A DNA stretch of 64,000 nucleotides, from contig BJOX01000044.1 in NCBI GenBank assembly GCA_009731375.1, positions 765,616 through 829,615 on the forward strand, in the 5' to 3' direction. The stretch comes from Paulinella micropora (taxonomy: Eukaryota; Cercozoa; Imbricatea; Euglyphida). Positions 11,977 through 23,053 of this stretch are shown piece after piece (the first letter of the stretch is position 1; each line of letters opens with the position of its first letter). Position numbers and translations under genes: made by a program. The notes beneath the pieces are model-generated. The model saw only the letters and a list, made by a program, of their open reading frames with translations, searched no databases and was not told the origin of the DNA.

Positions 11977-13038
11977 AATTTGGTCAAGCCCGCCACCGCA
12001 AACCAGAAATGCTCCTACGTGGAGATGCTGGCCCGGTCGCAGGACCCGAAAGACAGGGCCGGCGTGGCGACCGCTACCGTGTTTGTTTCCTACGCCTGGA
12101 AATATTCGTTCAAGAACGTGGTAGAGGCTATCGCTGCACACTGGCCCGACAAAGGCGACCTGAGAAGCCGGACCTTTCTCTGGTTGGACATTTTTACTAT
12201 CAATCAGCATGAGACGGCCAAGGTCGATTAAAACTTCTGATTCAACGCGTTTCGGGATAACGTGAAGGATATTGGCCATACAGTGCTGATCCTCTCCCTC
12301 TGGAGGAACCCGCTGCCCTTGACTCGCTCATGGTGTTTGTGGCAGATCTTCTGCACGCAAAATACGGGAGCAACGTTTGAGATCTGCTTGTCTGAAGACG
12401 AGGCGAAGGATTTTGAAAAAGCTCGTTTGAAGATTTTCTTTATATCATCGACAAGGCGCAAGCTTTCAAAAAGGAGGACCGAGAGAAAATCTTGGCTCTG
12501 GTGGAAGGGGGAGCACACGAGACCAACAAGGCCGTGCTGGCTCAGATGCGGGCCTGGCTAGCGCGGCCGGGTCGCAACGCGCACAAGGCCATGGAAGGAT
12601 AGACAGATCCAGACAATTTGACGCTCATGAACCAAGTGGGTAGGCTACGAGACTGGGCGACCTAAAGGGAGCAGAGGTATTTCTCCGTAATTGCTTGGAC
12701 GCACGCAAGAAAACTCTCGGGGCCGAGCACCCGGACACGTTGAATTCTGTCAACAACCTGGCCTGCTTGTTGCAATCCCAGGGCAAGCTGGTGGAGGCCG
12801 AGCCTGTATTCCGTCGGACCCTGCAAGCACGCGAGAAGACACTCGGGGCGAGCACCCGGACATGTTGACTTATGTCAACAACCTCGCCTCGTTGTTCATC
12901 TTCTTCGCTGCCACCTTGGCTTTGTGCGAGACCAGGGCAAGCTGGCGGAGGCCGAGCCTCTGTACCGCAGGGCCCTGCAAGGACGCGAGAAGACTCTCGG
13001 GGCCGAGCACCCTGATACGTTGAATTTTGTCAACAACC
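11977..13038 (+). pseudogene. SYAW/TIR-like domain plus TPR repeats, 3' part of the interrupted host gene
   Basis: The frame entering at AAT 11977 encodes a domain with VFVSYAWKYSF, TFLWLDIFTINQH, IGHTVLILSLW and PLTRSWCLWQIFCT. This is the TIR-like module found before TPRs in many algal proteins. In-frame TAA (12229-12231) and TGA (12238-12240) interrupt it. A frameshift near 12440 moves it to YIIDKAQAFKKEDREKILAL, ending at TAG 12600-12602. Kinesin-light-chain-type TPR units follow: LDARKKTLGAEHPDTLNSVN, LQAREKTLG (1-nt deletion after it), and EAEPLYRRALQGREKTLGAE. A ~33-nt insertion disrupts the middle unit near 12890. The last unit stops at AACCTG before gtaggc (13039), a possible splice donor. 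Such proteins are thought to mediate protein-protein contacts. This copy cannot make a full protein. Confidence 0.82.
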
Positions 13039-13095
13039 TGGTAGGCAGATATGTAAGTATGGAGGTAGGTCAGAGGTGGGAGGTTGTGGTAGGTT

Positions 13096-13164
<69 letters not shown>

Positions 13165-13823
13165 ACTTTTGCCGACAATTTTGTTGCTGTTGTTATTCTT
13201 GTTCTTGTACTTGTTCTTGTTCTTGTACTTTTCTTGGTTCTTGTACTTTTCTTAGTTGTTTGTTGTTGCTGTTTGTTGTTTGTTGTTGTTGTTGTTGTTG
13301 TTGCTTCTTGTTTCTGTTGTTTTTGCCGTTGTTGTTATTATTATTGTTGTCGTTGTTGTTGTTTGTTGTTTGTTGTTTGTAGTTTGAAGCTTTTAGTTTC
13401 TAGTTTGTTGTTTGTCTTTGTAGTTTGTTAACTGTTACTTGTTGTTTGTTTTTTTGTTGTTGTTGTTTTTGTTTGCTGCTTGTTGTTTGTTGATGTTGTT
13501 TGCTGTTAAACATTTTTGTTGTTTGTTTGTTGTTTGTTACCTTGTTGTTTGTTTGTTGTTTGTTTGTTGTTTGTTTGTTGTTTGTTTGTTGTTGTTTCTT
13601 GTTGTTTCTTGTTGTTTGTTGTTGTTTGTTGTTGTTTGTTGTTGTTTGTTGTTGTTTCTTGTTTGTTGTTGTTTGTTCTTGTTTGTTTTTGTTTGTTGTT
13701 TGTTGTTGTATGTTGTTTCAGTTGAAGTTTCTTGTTTTGTGAACAGTTTGTTGTTTCTTGTTGTTTGCTGTTGTTGTTGTTGTTGCTGTTGTTGTTGTTG
13801 TTGTTGCTGCTGTTGTTGCTGTT

Positions 13824-13884
<61 letters not shown>

Positions 13885-13895
13885 GGTACAGTTGC
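13039..13895 (+). repeat. Putative intron filled with (TCG)n and (TTG)n microsatellite
   Basis: Begins gtaggcag directly after a TPR codon, suggesting an intron. (TCG)n at about 13098-13125, then long (TTG)n and TTGTTTG-type repeats to 13881. No further TPR exon is visible downstream in the window. Confidence 0.7.
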
Positions 13896-15690
13896 AGTTG
13901 TGATTTGTAGAGCGAGACTGAGTGAGCTCGTTCACATGCACCTGACCTGTAAGGGTAACAAACATAGCTATCAATACCTCAACTCCATATATGCATGAGC
14001 GTAATAAGTACTCTAGTATGATTACCGCCGGAAAATGGTTTTACATTCAACTTTAACTTATGACTTATTAAACCGGCTTCACGAATATGTCGCAGTCATA
14101 GATAGTAAGAACTTCCCCCGGCGAGAGCCGCCAGTCAATTGAAGTTCCGAGGCTTATGATCGCCAAACTTCCTTCAACTCAAGCACGCTTGACTCCAGCC
14201 GGTCACAAGTTGATATTAACTTACTACGCACTGGCCACTCTTGAAACGACTTTTATTGATAATAATGAAGAACGCAGCAGTTGCCGGTCCCGGGGCGGCC
14301 TTTTCGTAAAGCTGAAAAGGAAGCGGCATTGTAAGAACAAACATTACGACGAAATGATATGTCTGGATTTCACGAAATTTATATATGTGTTTTTTCATAC
14401 TTCTGAAATACTTACAGAAATGATCTCATACATTGTATTATTTAAATATCATGCACAGGGATGACAAAGAACCGCTGGGATATACTCCAATACACTCCTA
14501 CGGGTCGCACAAGCTGCGGAAATATTGAATAATTAGTATTGTTTTTTTATTATTTTTCCAAGCTGTAACTGACATGATTCCTGACCTGCAGTATATGGCT
14601 TCAAGTTGTCTAATCCTCAATGATACACTTAATTTAACGTATGAGTTAGAAAAGACTCATGATTCAAGTTGGAGTGAAAAGTTGACATTTGAATTCAAAA
14701 CTGAATTCAAATTTAGAGTGAAAAGGTGGCTTTTCTGATAGTATATCAGACTGAGCACTTTAACGGCCGGCCAAAATCACTACCGTTGACTTTTCACTGT
14801 TTTTGACCTGCCCGTTAGATTCTCGTCTGCACGACGTTTCGACTTCACTGACTAGTTTTCGATTTCGTTCAGAAATGACTTCACATGAAACGATCAAGTC
14901 AAAGTTCTTTTTAGAAAGGATTAACTATTGCCTTTTTCCCACTCTATTGCCTTTTCCCCTGATTTCCCGTGAAACACGCACGTTGCGATAAATTTGTGGA
15001 CAAGGAAGCAAAAGTGACGGAAAACAATATTTTGACTTGCTTTTACGTCATAAATGAGGAAACTTTTTCCAAATGCACATTTCGGACACTTGAAATTATA
15101 AGTCGGACTTGAAGCCCTCCTTCAAGTGCTATACAGCTGTTTCAAGTTACACGAGCTCACCAACTCACAATCTACGATCAGTCGTGTTCGTACTTTGCAT
15201 TCCAAGTCTGCAAACAAGTAGAAATCTACGTAAATAAACGAAGTGACCGCTCTGCTATTTACTGGTATTTCACCTGCTCTCAGGAGTCAGGACTTAATGC
15301 AGCATAGAGACTTTTAATAAGAGTTCGTTGTGTAATTATCCCTTGGGGTTGTATCCCAACTCACAATTCGAATTTTCCTTTCAAGTGGAAACTGCACACA
15401 CAGAGTTATGTGTGCCCTGTCGACAGGTCGATTTGAAAGCACCTCCTACAAGGAATCTTAAGGTACTACTCAACGAACGTAGGAGATCAGAGGTCATCAA
15501 AAACACATATGCGAGGCAGATTGTTCACCTGTCTTTGCATTTTTGTGTCGTCTCTCTGCTCTTTTACACTCTATGCAGTCAACCAACACAGTAGGTGTCT
15601 GGTTTTGTTTGTGTTAGGGTCACCCCTTATCACCTAGCGAGATCACCCTCTCTGCTGCTCACGACGCTCTACAAGTGTACTAACACTGCC
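13896..15690. other. About 1.8 kb without recognisable genes
   Basis: Ordinary-complexity DNA with no long open frame. Short open frames (for example 14156-14464 and 15328-15594 on the plus strand) show no domain and no family resemblance. A local repetition of gaattcaaa occurs near 14690-14712. Nothing else stands out. Confidence 0.5.
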
Positions 15691-15701
15691 TGGCTTACGC
15701 C

Positions 15702-16454
15702 ATGTTGAACGACGCCAATTCACGCCATGACGATCCCCTGTCGCGCCTTTGTGAGCACAAGAGGACAGGTCTGGATCCGTTCACCATCCTGGGCGTCCAC
15801 CATGGTCTCCTGCCCTCTGAGAAGAAATTCCAGAAGGAAGTTGAAGAAGGGAAGTCAACTCCTCTTACTACGGACCTCTCCTGGACGCAATCAACGCAGT
15901 TCCGAGAAGACCTGTTCACCGCCTCTGGTGAATACACGGTAACATCCTACTCAAGGCAGTAAAAGACAAGCAAACTAATTTGCTTCATCTTCCATTGGTA
16001 CACCTGCCCTCAAGCTGATGTAAAACCCCAATGTGACTGCCCACGACATTTACCAGGAGTACCTGGGACCTACAGGCTCTGCGGCACAGCACGAAGCTCT
16101 CTGGAACCAACTGGGTACTATCATTCCTCTTGAGGAATTTGTTAAACATTTGCCTGTTTCAACTTCGATCCCTGGGCGCCTGGATCACTTTCAAGATTGG
16201 TACTTCCTACTCCTACAAGCACTTCCATCACCGTGCCCCCATCGAGCCTGACTAGTATGACTCCAGACAAGGATCGTATGTCGCCCCTGTTGCATGATAA
16301 CCTCCTAGGTGTCAAGTTCCATGTTTCGAGATCAGGGTCCTTCCCTATAGATCTCCAAAACCCCCCTTACCACCTACAGTTTCCCTTTCCAAAGACGACT
16401 GAAAGCACTATCTCACACGACCAGCAGAGTACCGATCGTCGAGAAGCTAATTGA
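15702..16454 (+). CDS. Hypothetical protein, possibly spliced or decayed
   Basis: Not recognised. Open frames 15702-15962 (86 codons, including DPFTILGVHHGLLPSEKKF) and 16033-16251 (72 codons, including HDIYQEYLGPTGSAAQHEAL) look protein-like in composition and could be joined by a short intron (gtaaca near 15939) or be two pieces of a frameshifted ORF. A third frame runs 16197-16454. No catalytic motif, zinc finger or signal sequence is seen. It may be a relic of another mobile element upstream of the piggyBac-like one. Confidence 0.3.
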
Positions 16455-16778
16455 CACCCTCACCAAGACACAGTCAACAACAGTGACTGAGCTTGTTCCC
16501 AGAGAGTGCGTCGTTCCGAATTCCGAATCCTATTGTCTATGTGCCTACCACTGGATGCCGGCCGGCATCCATTTCAAGTTACTTTCAAAGTCAATAAAAA
16601 TAATAATATTCAAAATTTTTATTAAAATTAATATTAAATCTTTCATTTCATATATTAAAATCAATAAATATTTAATGCAATTATTAATATTACCTCTCGG
16701 TCAGGGTCCTTAACCCCCCCCCCCCCCCCCCCNNNNNNNNNNTGTGGGATGCCCCCGGAATCACAGAGTTTAAGAGCG

Positions 16779-18351
16779 TCAACCGGTGCGCTTACGCTTG
16801 CTTTTGGCAGGCTTTCCGTACTGTTTGTGCCAGGCGTAGCATGTGCGTCCTGCAACGTTGCACAGGGGCATGTCAGGGCCGCATGTCGCGCAGAACCACT
16901 CGGTGTAATTCACCTTTTTTTCTGGATAGGCATACAGACACACACGACATCTACGCCTCTTCGCCCTCTCCGTACTCTCCCTAAATGCCTCACCTGCCTC
17001 CCGCTTCTTCTTAAGTTTGTCCCCCTGGACCGTGGGCCCGTACCTGGACAGCAATATGCATGAGGGGGGTTTGGGTCAACCCTACCTTCTACCGTACGGG
17101 GGATGGGGTGGGGGGGGGGGGGGGGGGGNNNNNNNNNNTTTCAGCCTCGGTCACCTGTATCAACAGCTGTTTGGCAAGCAGGCTTTTGAAGTGGCCTGGC
17201 CTGCCATCTCCTTTCATTAAATGAAGGTTGGCCAAGACTGTCATCGAAAATTTCAGGTAATGCCTGTACGCATTCGTGATAATAAAATCTAGTAAAATAA
17301 AAAAAATCTACTTTCACCCAGCTATGGGTGGCAATAGCTAAATTAAGGCGATTAGACCCGTGACAAGCGGAATTGAACATATCTACCGCGTCCAAAGCTG
17401 AATAATACAAGGCCACGGCCTGGCAGCGCGGAACCTGTGGCATAGACTGTGAAAAAGGAGCATTCCGAGGTGTACCCGCCAAAGTAGTAGAGCAAGTGGC
17501 AATAATTTGCTGCTGATTATGGTCGTTTTGGTTGACTGTGAGCAGCTTTACCCATCCTTTTCGCATACAGCTGAGGCTAAATCCCCCTTGCCCCCCCCCC
17601 CCCCCCCCCTCCNNNNNNNNNNAGTCTTCACCACGCCCACAAAATCCAACCCCATGTGCTTCATCTCCATGGCAGTTTTACAGACGCAAACCACGAATCC
17701 CCGACAACAATGCGTCCCGTACCCCACCAGGGCTTAGTTAATCGTAAGTAGTGGCGGTGGTAACCCCCGGAGCTGCTGCGAGCTCTTTTTGCCTATCCCT
17801 CGACTGCCCCTCCACCATTTCCATGGCGATACAGATCCCAGACTCCACGTCACACACCGTTTGGTACTCCCTTCCAACAGGGATGGGCTTCCTTGGGACC
17901 ACCCTTTGCCCAGGCATATTATCTTAGTATACTGACCCATGCTTTCGTCCACAGTAATAACCACCACCCCCCCCCCCCCGGCACCATGGACAACTCCGCC
18001 TTCTTACCAACCGCCTCTGCAAAAGCACGAACAGGGAGAAAAGGGTCTGCATCTGTAGGGGGGGGGGGGGGGCAACCCTTAGGCACTTCAAAATTGCATC
18101 GAACCGATTGAGGACCATTAACTTTCCAAAATCATCCCCCGGTAGTCCATCTGTACCCAATTCACTCGTTTTCGACCTATGGCACCGTCTGCGGCCCCTA
18201 TCGGCAAGGAAATCTTTATAAGTATGCCCAAAAGACTCCAAAACTCTGTCTCTGTTAATGGGACTCTCAACCGGGGGTACTGCTCCTTCGCCAGCTCTGC
18301 AGAAGTGAGGGTCAGTATAGATGAGATCATTGAAGTCGGAAAAAAATGCAT
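16779..18351 (-). pseudogene. piggyBac-like (DDE_Tnp_1_7) transposase, broken
   Basis: Cut-and-paste transposase. In 5'-to-3' order on the minus strand the fragments are: ETEFWSLLGILIKISL and GRKRVNWVQM (18118-18351); LMVLNRFDAILKCLRV (about 18080-18120); ITVDESMGQYTK with the first catalytic Asp (17734-17967); GDSWFASVK with the second catalytic Asp near 17670, then after a 1-nt shift AMEMKHMGLDFVGVVKT; ALDAVDMFNSA and a KVDFFYFTRFYYHE helix region (17141-17566); and a C-terminal Cys-rich zinc-binding domain CRVC...WFCATC...PLCNVAGRTCYAWH (16779-17054). That order and the C-terminal CxxC domain are characteristic of piggyBac. At least five frame changes, several beside C/G homopolymers or N gaps, make it non-functional as assembled. 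Confidence 0.82.
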
Positions 18352-18403
18352 AAAGTGTCTACAAACACAACAAAAAACAACAACAAAAAAAAAGAAAAAT
18401 AAA

Positions 18404-18439
<36 letters not shown>

Positions 18440-18872
18440 AAAAAGGCAAATCATTGGCTCAAAAATAGGTGGCAAAGTGGACACCATGATTAACAAAAAA
18501 GCAACAACAAAAACAAGTCTTGAAACTTTATTTTCTCTCTCAAATATCTCTGCAAATACAAAACATAATTCAAAAAAAAACAAAACATAGAAAGATAGAA
18601 AAAGCGTTGGGAGTGTGATGCTAACTGGTCCAGGAATAGTGAAAAAGCAAGAGAAGAAGGAGAGAATGAGAGGAGAACGAGAGAGGGGCGACGTCGAAAA
18701 GCAAATCCATGGTCGACTTCGCCTTGTGTCGAGGGCGATCGCTGCTCCAGTCGACGGTCTGGGGACCCAACACCCATTCAAATCCCTTTTGCAACAGTTT
18801 TGCTTTCTCCTCCTCTACTTCCTAGGGTGTGTAGGGGCTGGGGTTGTACACGGGGGGGGGGGNNNNNNNNNN

Positions 18873-19388
18873 GGGGGGGGCTTCATCGTCACCACCTTCC
18901 GCCTCCTCCTCGTTTTCCTCTTCTTGCACCTGCTCCTTCTTCTCCTCTTTTTGTTCTACCTCCTCCTCCTCCTCCTGTTCTTCCTCTGAAACCACTGCCT
19001 CCACCTCTTCTCCATCCCCATCAATGAACTTGTAACTCGACCCCCCCTGTGAGGGGCATGGTGTGCAACTCTTGATTCCCATGAAATAATCCTGGTCATC
19101 AAAACTCATGGTAACAAGAGCTTTTTGCGTTTTTGTTTTTTTTTCTTTCAGCTTCCCCAAAGCCATAATGTCCCGCCAAGCAGGATCACCGAATTTTTTC
19201 TTTGGCCCATGCCCTCCCAAACTTTGCAACAGGGATTGAAAGGGTGTCACCCACCTCCATCTTGGCTTCCAAAAAGTGCCAAAAAAAACGACTTCCCGTG
19301 GAAAAAAGGCAGCCTGAGGGTCAGCACTTTGAAAAAATAAAAAAAATAACTTCAACTCAAAGGACTGAGCTGAAATTTTACCAGTCAA
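18873..19388 (-). pseudogene. Acidic N-terminal region linked to the piggyBac-like transposase
   Basis: Open frame with WRDIMALGKLKEKKTK, FDDQDYFMGIKSCTPCPSQG and a long Glu-rich tract (about 18900-19010). Acidic N-termini are usual in piggyBac-type transposases, and the position immediately upstream fits. The region between this frame and 18351 contains low-complexity A-rich DNA and (CAA)n (18360-18440), plus a 10-N gap at 18863-18872. Confidence 0.5.
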
Positions 19389-19577
19389 TTTTCCTACATT
19401 TTACTAGAGTTTTTTTCACCAAAACAGCTCCGGTTGTCTCAGGCACTAAAAAGCACTTGAAAAGTGGATGCATATGCCGGCCGGCACCAGAGGATGGCGG
19501 CCGGCATCCTCAGGGACATAAACACTATGAGTTCGAAAAAGGGACTGGGACTCCAAATGTAACAAGACACTTGGTTT

Positions 19578-21029
19578 TACCCTTACAAGCTCAAGGAAAA
19601 ATAGAATTTAATAATGAGCACATTGCTTGTTCAAGGCTAACCTCCACTTCAATAATATAATGGGAAGTCAGAATTGAACCCAAACAAGTCAGAATTGAAC
19701 CCAAACAACAAGCCAAAGGGAAAAGCCCGCAAGAAACGGAGTGTCCCTATGACCGGGTCAACTGACACGATTCGTTATGTCCGTAACCTGCACAAATGCC
19801 AAAACATACCTACAAACAACAACACATAAGTGCAATTTCCCTTATTTTGCCATAAATTCCCAGTCACGAGGAAAACGGTTAATTTCACTGAATTTTTATA
19901 CAAATTTTCCTTATCCTTCAAACGGTTACTACATTTGTTCCAAAAGGTTCGGGTCACAACACTATTAACGTGGGAGGTAGTAATTAATAAGGACGCCAGC
20001 CTCAGGTGACAGCTTTGTGCAACTTACATCCTAACAACCTTCACCACTCAGATAAACTGCTAAGTGTAAATATATAGGATTTACAGGCCTTAACACCCAC
20101 GGTATACTACATCGTTTTTACGCTATTGGTGTTTACGAGAATTTACTCTTGGAAGTAATTTCTTATTATTAAATGTATTTTAAGGTGAATTCTTATTACA
20201 TTTCCGGTTCTGATTAATACGTCCGGTTTTAATGTTGTATTAGGATAAGGAATATGGGAGGAAAGCTAGGAAGCTTGGATCCCATAGGACCTTAAAACCT
20301 GCATCTTACACTTAACCGTTTACCGGCGTGGAGAAGGTTTTTAGGATGCAGATTACACTATTGTGTAGCATCCATATTGCATAACCTCCCACATTAATAG
20401 CGTTGACCCGATCCATTTACAGCACATGTAGTAACCGTTTGAAGTTTTGGGAAAAGGTCACGGAAATTCCGTGAAATTTGGCATTTTTTCCCGTGACTGG
20501 GAATTTATTGCTAAATAAGGGAAATTGCACTTATGGGTTGTTGTTAGTCGTATGTTTTGGCATTTGTACAGGTTACGGACGTAACTGTGACGCATCGTGT
20601 CAGATGACCCGTGTCAAAGGGACACTCCGTTGACAGCGGTTTTTTCCTTTGGCTTGTTGTTTGGGTTCATATCTGACTTCCCTTTCTACTTTAGAAGTGG
20701 AGGTTAGCTTTGAACCAGTTGTGTTCATTATTAAATTCCATTTTTTATTTCCTTTGAGCTCGTAAGGGTAGACCTCCGGTCTTAATACAGGCCCTATGGG
20801 GTCCAAGCTTCCAAGCTTGAGAGTCCCTCATATCCTTTATCCGTCTAATACTATGATAACACTGAAGTTAAAACCGGAAGTATTCTTCAACTTGAACCCG
20901 GAAATGTCATCAATAAGAATTCATCTTATAATACATTCAAGTTTAATATCAAGGAATCACTTCCACGAGTGAACTTATGATTCCCGTAAAAACTAATAGC
21001 GAAATAACGATGTAGTATACCGTGGGTGT
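19578..21029. repeat. Interleaved large inverted repeats (P-S-Q-S'-P'-Q')
   Basis: Segment 19578-20072 (P+S) is imperfectly inverted at 20308-20770 (S'+P'): for example cccttacaagctcaagg versus cctttgagctcgtaaggg, and ttacacttaaccgttta versus the reverse of taaactgctaagtgtaa. The loop 20093-20292 (Q) is itself inverted at 20790-21029 (Q'): acacccacggtatactac versus gtagtataccgtgggtgt. It is therefore a foldback whose loop has a second inverted copy outside the stem. No protein frame is recognised. It could be a non-autonomous foldback/TIR element, or two overlapping copies of one. Confidence 0.75.
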
Positions 21030-21121
21030 TACATTCCAGTAGTGCAGTGCTATAGTTCCTGAGGGAGTTATCAAGTTGCAGTGATAGTACAAGCGGGTCG
21101 TTTCAAAATCATGACTGCCAA

Positions 21122-21126
21122 CCGTT
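21122..21126. repeat. Candidate target-site duplication CCGTT (left)
   Basis: CCGTT here is followed after one base by the copia LTR edge gttggg. The same pentamer occurs at 50651-50655 immediately outside the opposite LTR edge. Five base pairs is the normal copia duplication length. The one-base offset at the left edge is unexplained. Confidence 0.5.
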
Positions 21127-21127
21127 C

Positions 21128-21251
21128 GTTGGGAGAAAACCCTCGCGACTTCTGCAAACGGCGACCGGAACTCGGGGCGTCCCCCTCCTACCGGCCAACT
21201 GCTTCCCACGTAAAAGAATTTAACAATACTGAACAATTCCCGCCAGTCTAA
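21128..21251 (-). repeat. Copia 3' LTR, distal part
   Basis: About 124 bp closely matching the inner part of the intact LTR at 50306-50436 in the same orientation, for example gttgggagaaaaccctcgcg, and containing an indel (cggcgacc versus cggcgggtgatc). It stops at gtctaact, where RT coding sequence in the opposite orientation begins. Confidence 0.82.
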
Positions 21252-22690
21252 CTCAACCCCGTGTGCTCTTACCATCTTGATGCTTTTCGCCCTAACGGTG
21301 TTCTTTGGCTTAGTCTTGTCAAAGTGGGACGTTGGCACCGCATACACAGAGGCGTCTGCAGCTGAGCAGGGGTATCGCCCCAGTTACATCGTTCCACCAT
21401 TTGGTTTAGAAGAGCCGGGGTATGTGTGGGAAATGCTTAAAGCCCTCTATGGCCGACCGGATGCGGGCCGCAAATGGTGGCGGTACAAGCTAGTCCCGTT
21501 TTTAGAAGGTTTGGGCTTTAAGGCTCATGTCGCTTTTCCCTGCTTCCTTTGGCGTTGGCTACCCGGTAAGGACAAACCTGACTTTGTGTTCGTGCAAGTC
21601 GACGACATGATGGGAGCGTTCAGTGGTAAGGATGTAGAAGCGGAGTTCTCAGCTGCCGGTAAGAAGGCCTTTAGGGTCTTTAAGCAAGAAGCACCGACAG
21701 GGGTGGTAGGCTTGAACATCGAAGATAAGGAAGGCTGTCGGTTAGGCCGTACGATCAAGATCTCTCAGGAGGACTTTATAAAGGAGGCCGTTGAGAAGCT
21801 ACAGTGCACCGGTCTAGCTACTGCCGATTCGCCGTGGTTGATGCAGGGAGTGTGAGCCGGTAAGCAATCCGTGTTGGAGCAGTTCTCGCCTCAGCATATC
21901 GTAGGTGTCCTCCTGTGGACATGCATTACTCGGCACGAGGTCTTGGGCCCACTAGGGGAGGTAGCCATCCATGCCTCGAAGCCGGAGGTATTCAATTACC
22001 AGCAGGCCGAGCAAGTTGTGCGGTACCTCAGTGGTACCCGCACTAAGGGTATTCGCTTTACCAAAGCGAGCGGTACCCGCTTATTATCATGGGCCGATTC
22101 GAGCTGGAAGGGGACGCCAGAGGATCGCCGAGCGCGACTGGCGGGGTTCCATTTCTTTCTTGGCGGTTCTATACTGCCTTTCTGTCTCAAACGAAACGTG
22201 TCGGTGGCGCTTCCCGCGGACGCGGCTACGCGTGGGCGCGTGGAGGAGAAGGCGCGGGCCGCGAGCGACGAGCTGGTGGCGGCGGCAGCCGGGAGCGGGG
22301 ATCCTCAAGTGGCGATGGCTGGCGCGCGTCTGGTGCCTGCGGCCCCGGAAGCCTCCTCGTGTGAGGCTGAAGTCTACGCCATGGTGGAAGCATACCAGGG
22401 CCAAGATAAAATCATTAACTTTGTACAGGGCATCGCTGGGGGGCGTGTCGCCGACGCGCTGGGGCCGTACGGGTGGGGGCAGCCCCCCATCCTGTACGGC
22501 GACAACCAAGGCGCTCTGGATCTTTCTGATACAAATGTATTTTCTAGGAAGCTCGGGCACGTGGACCTGCGCTGCGCCATCGTGAACCAGAAGGTGGACG
22601 CTGGGCTCGTGGTCAACGAGAAGGTGGCGTCGGGAGACAACATTGCCAACATCAACGCAAAGCCGCAGCGTGGGTGCCCTACCTTCGACG
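21252..22690 (+). pseudogene. Copia RT (C-terminal part) and RNase H, inverted segment
   Basis: A single plus-strand frame with one in-frame TGA (21853-21855). RT part: MLFALTVFFGLVLSKWDVGT (motif A region with Asp), YVWEMLKALYGRPDAGRKW (the copia LKKALYGLKQ-like box), FVFVQVDDMMGAF (motif C, VDD). After the stop: copia connection (RHEVLGPLGEVAIHASKPEV, YLSGTRTKGI), then RNase H with ADSSWKG (Asp), ASSCEAEVYAMVEA (Glu), YGDNQGALDLS (Asp) and the copia terminal signature KLGHVDLRCAIVNQKV...GDNIANINAKP. It supplies exactly the part of pol missing from the minus-strand copia at 43434. It follows a truncated, reversed LTR piece, showing the inversion breakpoint. Confidence 0.88.
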
Positions 22691-23045
22691 GGTGCGACCC
22701 GTCGCGTCGGACTAGACCTGATCCGGCTCCATCTTTCGATCTATCTGTCTGCCCATCTATCTGTATACCCTTCCCTCTATCACGGAGTGCGACTCTGCAC
22801 TGCGGGCGGCGGTTTGGCGTGGCATGAGACTTTCTCCAACGATTGGGACTTCCTACTACGTGGACTTTGGGTAGGACTTTTGTTAGGTTCCCGGCAGTCC
22901 GGGGATAGATATTAGAAATTAGGTGACTAGATTGCTGAACTCCACAAGCTGTGGAGACGTAGGCTAGCGCCTCTGCTTTCGCTTAGTCTTATTTTGTGCA
23001 CTGTTGTGCCTGTAGCGCTTTAGTTGATATAGTGCAGCTATGTAG
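22503..23045 (+). repeat. 543-bp direct duplication, left copy
   Basis: Runs from caaccaaggcgctctgg in copia RNase H to just before the LINE 3' end. The second copy is 42586-43128, the same length, with about seven mismatches seen by eye (roughly 1.3%). The two copies exactly flank the 19.5-kb LINE. Confidence 0.9.
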
Positions 23046-23047
23046 TT

Positions 23048-23053
23048 TTTATT
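23048..23053 (-). terminator. AATAAA polyadenylation signal at LINE 3' end
   Basis: The minus strand reads AATCAATAAAAA and then passes into copia target sequence. AATAAA is therefore the last recognisable signal and is practically at the end of the element. No long poly-A tail is present. Confidence 0.6.

Larger units (their letters stand above)
16552..19510 (-). mobile_element. piggyBac-like DNA transposon, degenerate
   Basis: A minus-strand transposase relic lies between related GC-rich palindromes: GGATGCCGGCCGGCATCC at 16553-16570, and both TGCCGGCCGGCA (19475-19486) and GGATGGCGGCCGGCATCC (19492-19509) on the right. Inner flanks also match in inverted orientation (atttcaagt beside the left palindrome, acttgaaaag near 19454 on the right). 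No flanking TTAA is obvious, so exact ends are uncertain. Internal 10-N gaps at 16733, 17129, 17613 and 18863 all sit at C/G homopolymers. An AT-rich stretch occupies 16590-16695. Confidence 0.7.

Noticed and set aside
13900-15690. Spliced exons of the SYAW/TPR gene after the microsatellite intron.
   Set aside because: No TPR consensus (LGxEHPDTL or AEPLYRRAL) in any plus-strand frame of this stretch.
22560-22915. A second copia element at 42586-43429 independent of the one at 21252.
   Set aside because: Its coding part starts exactly at the LINE edge and duplicates the left copy base for base, so it is a flank duplication rather than another insertion.
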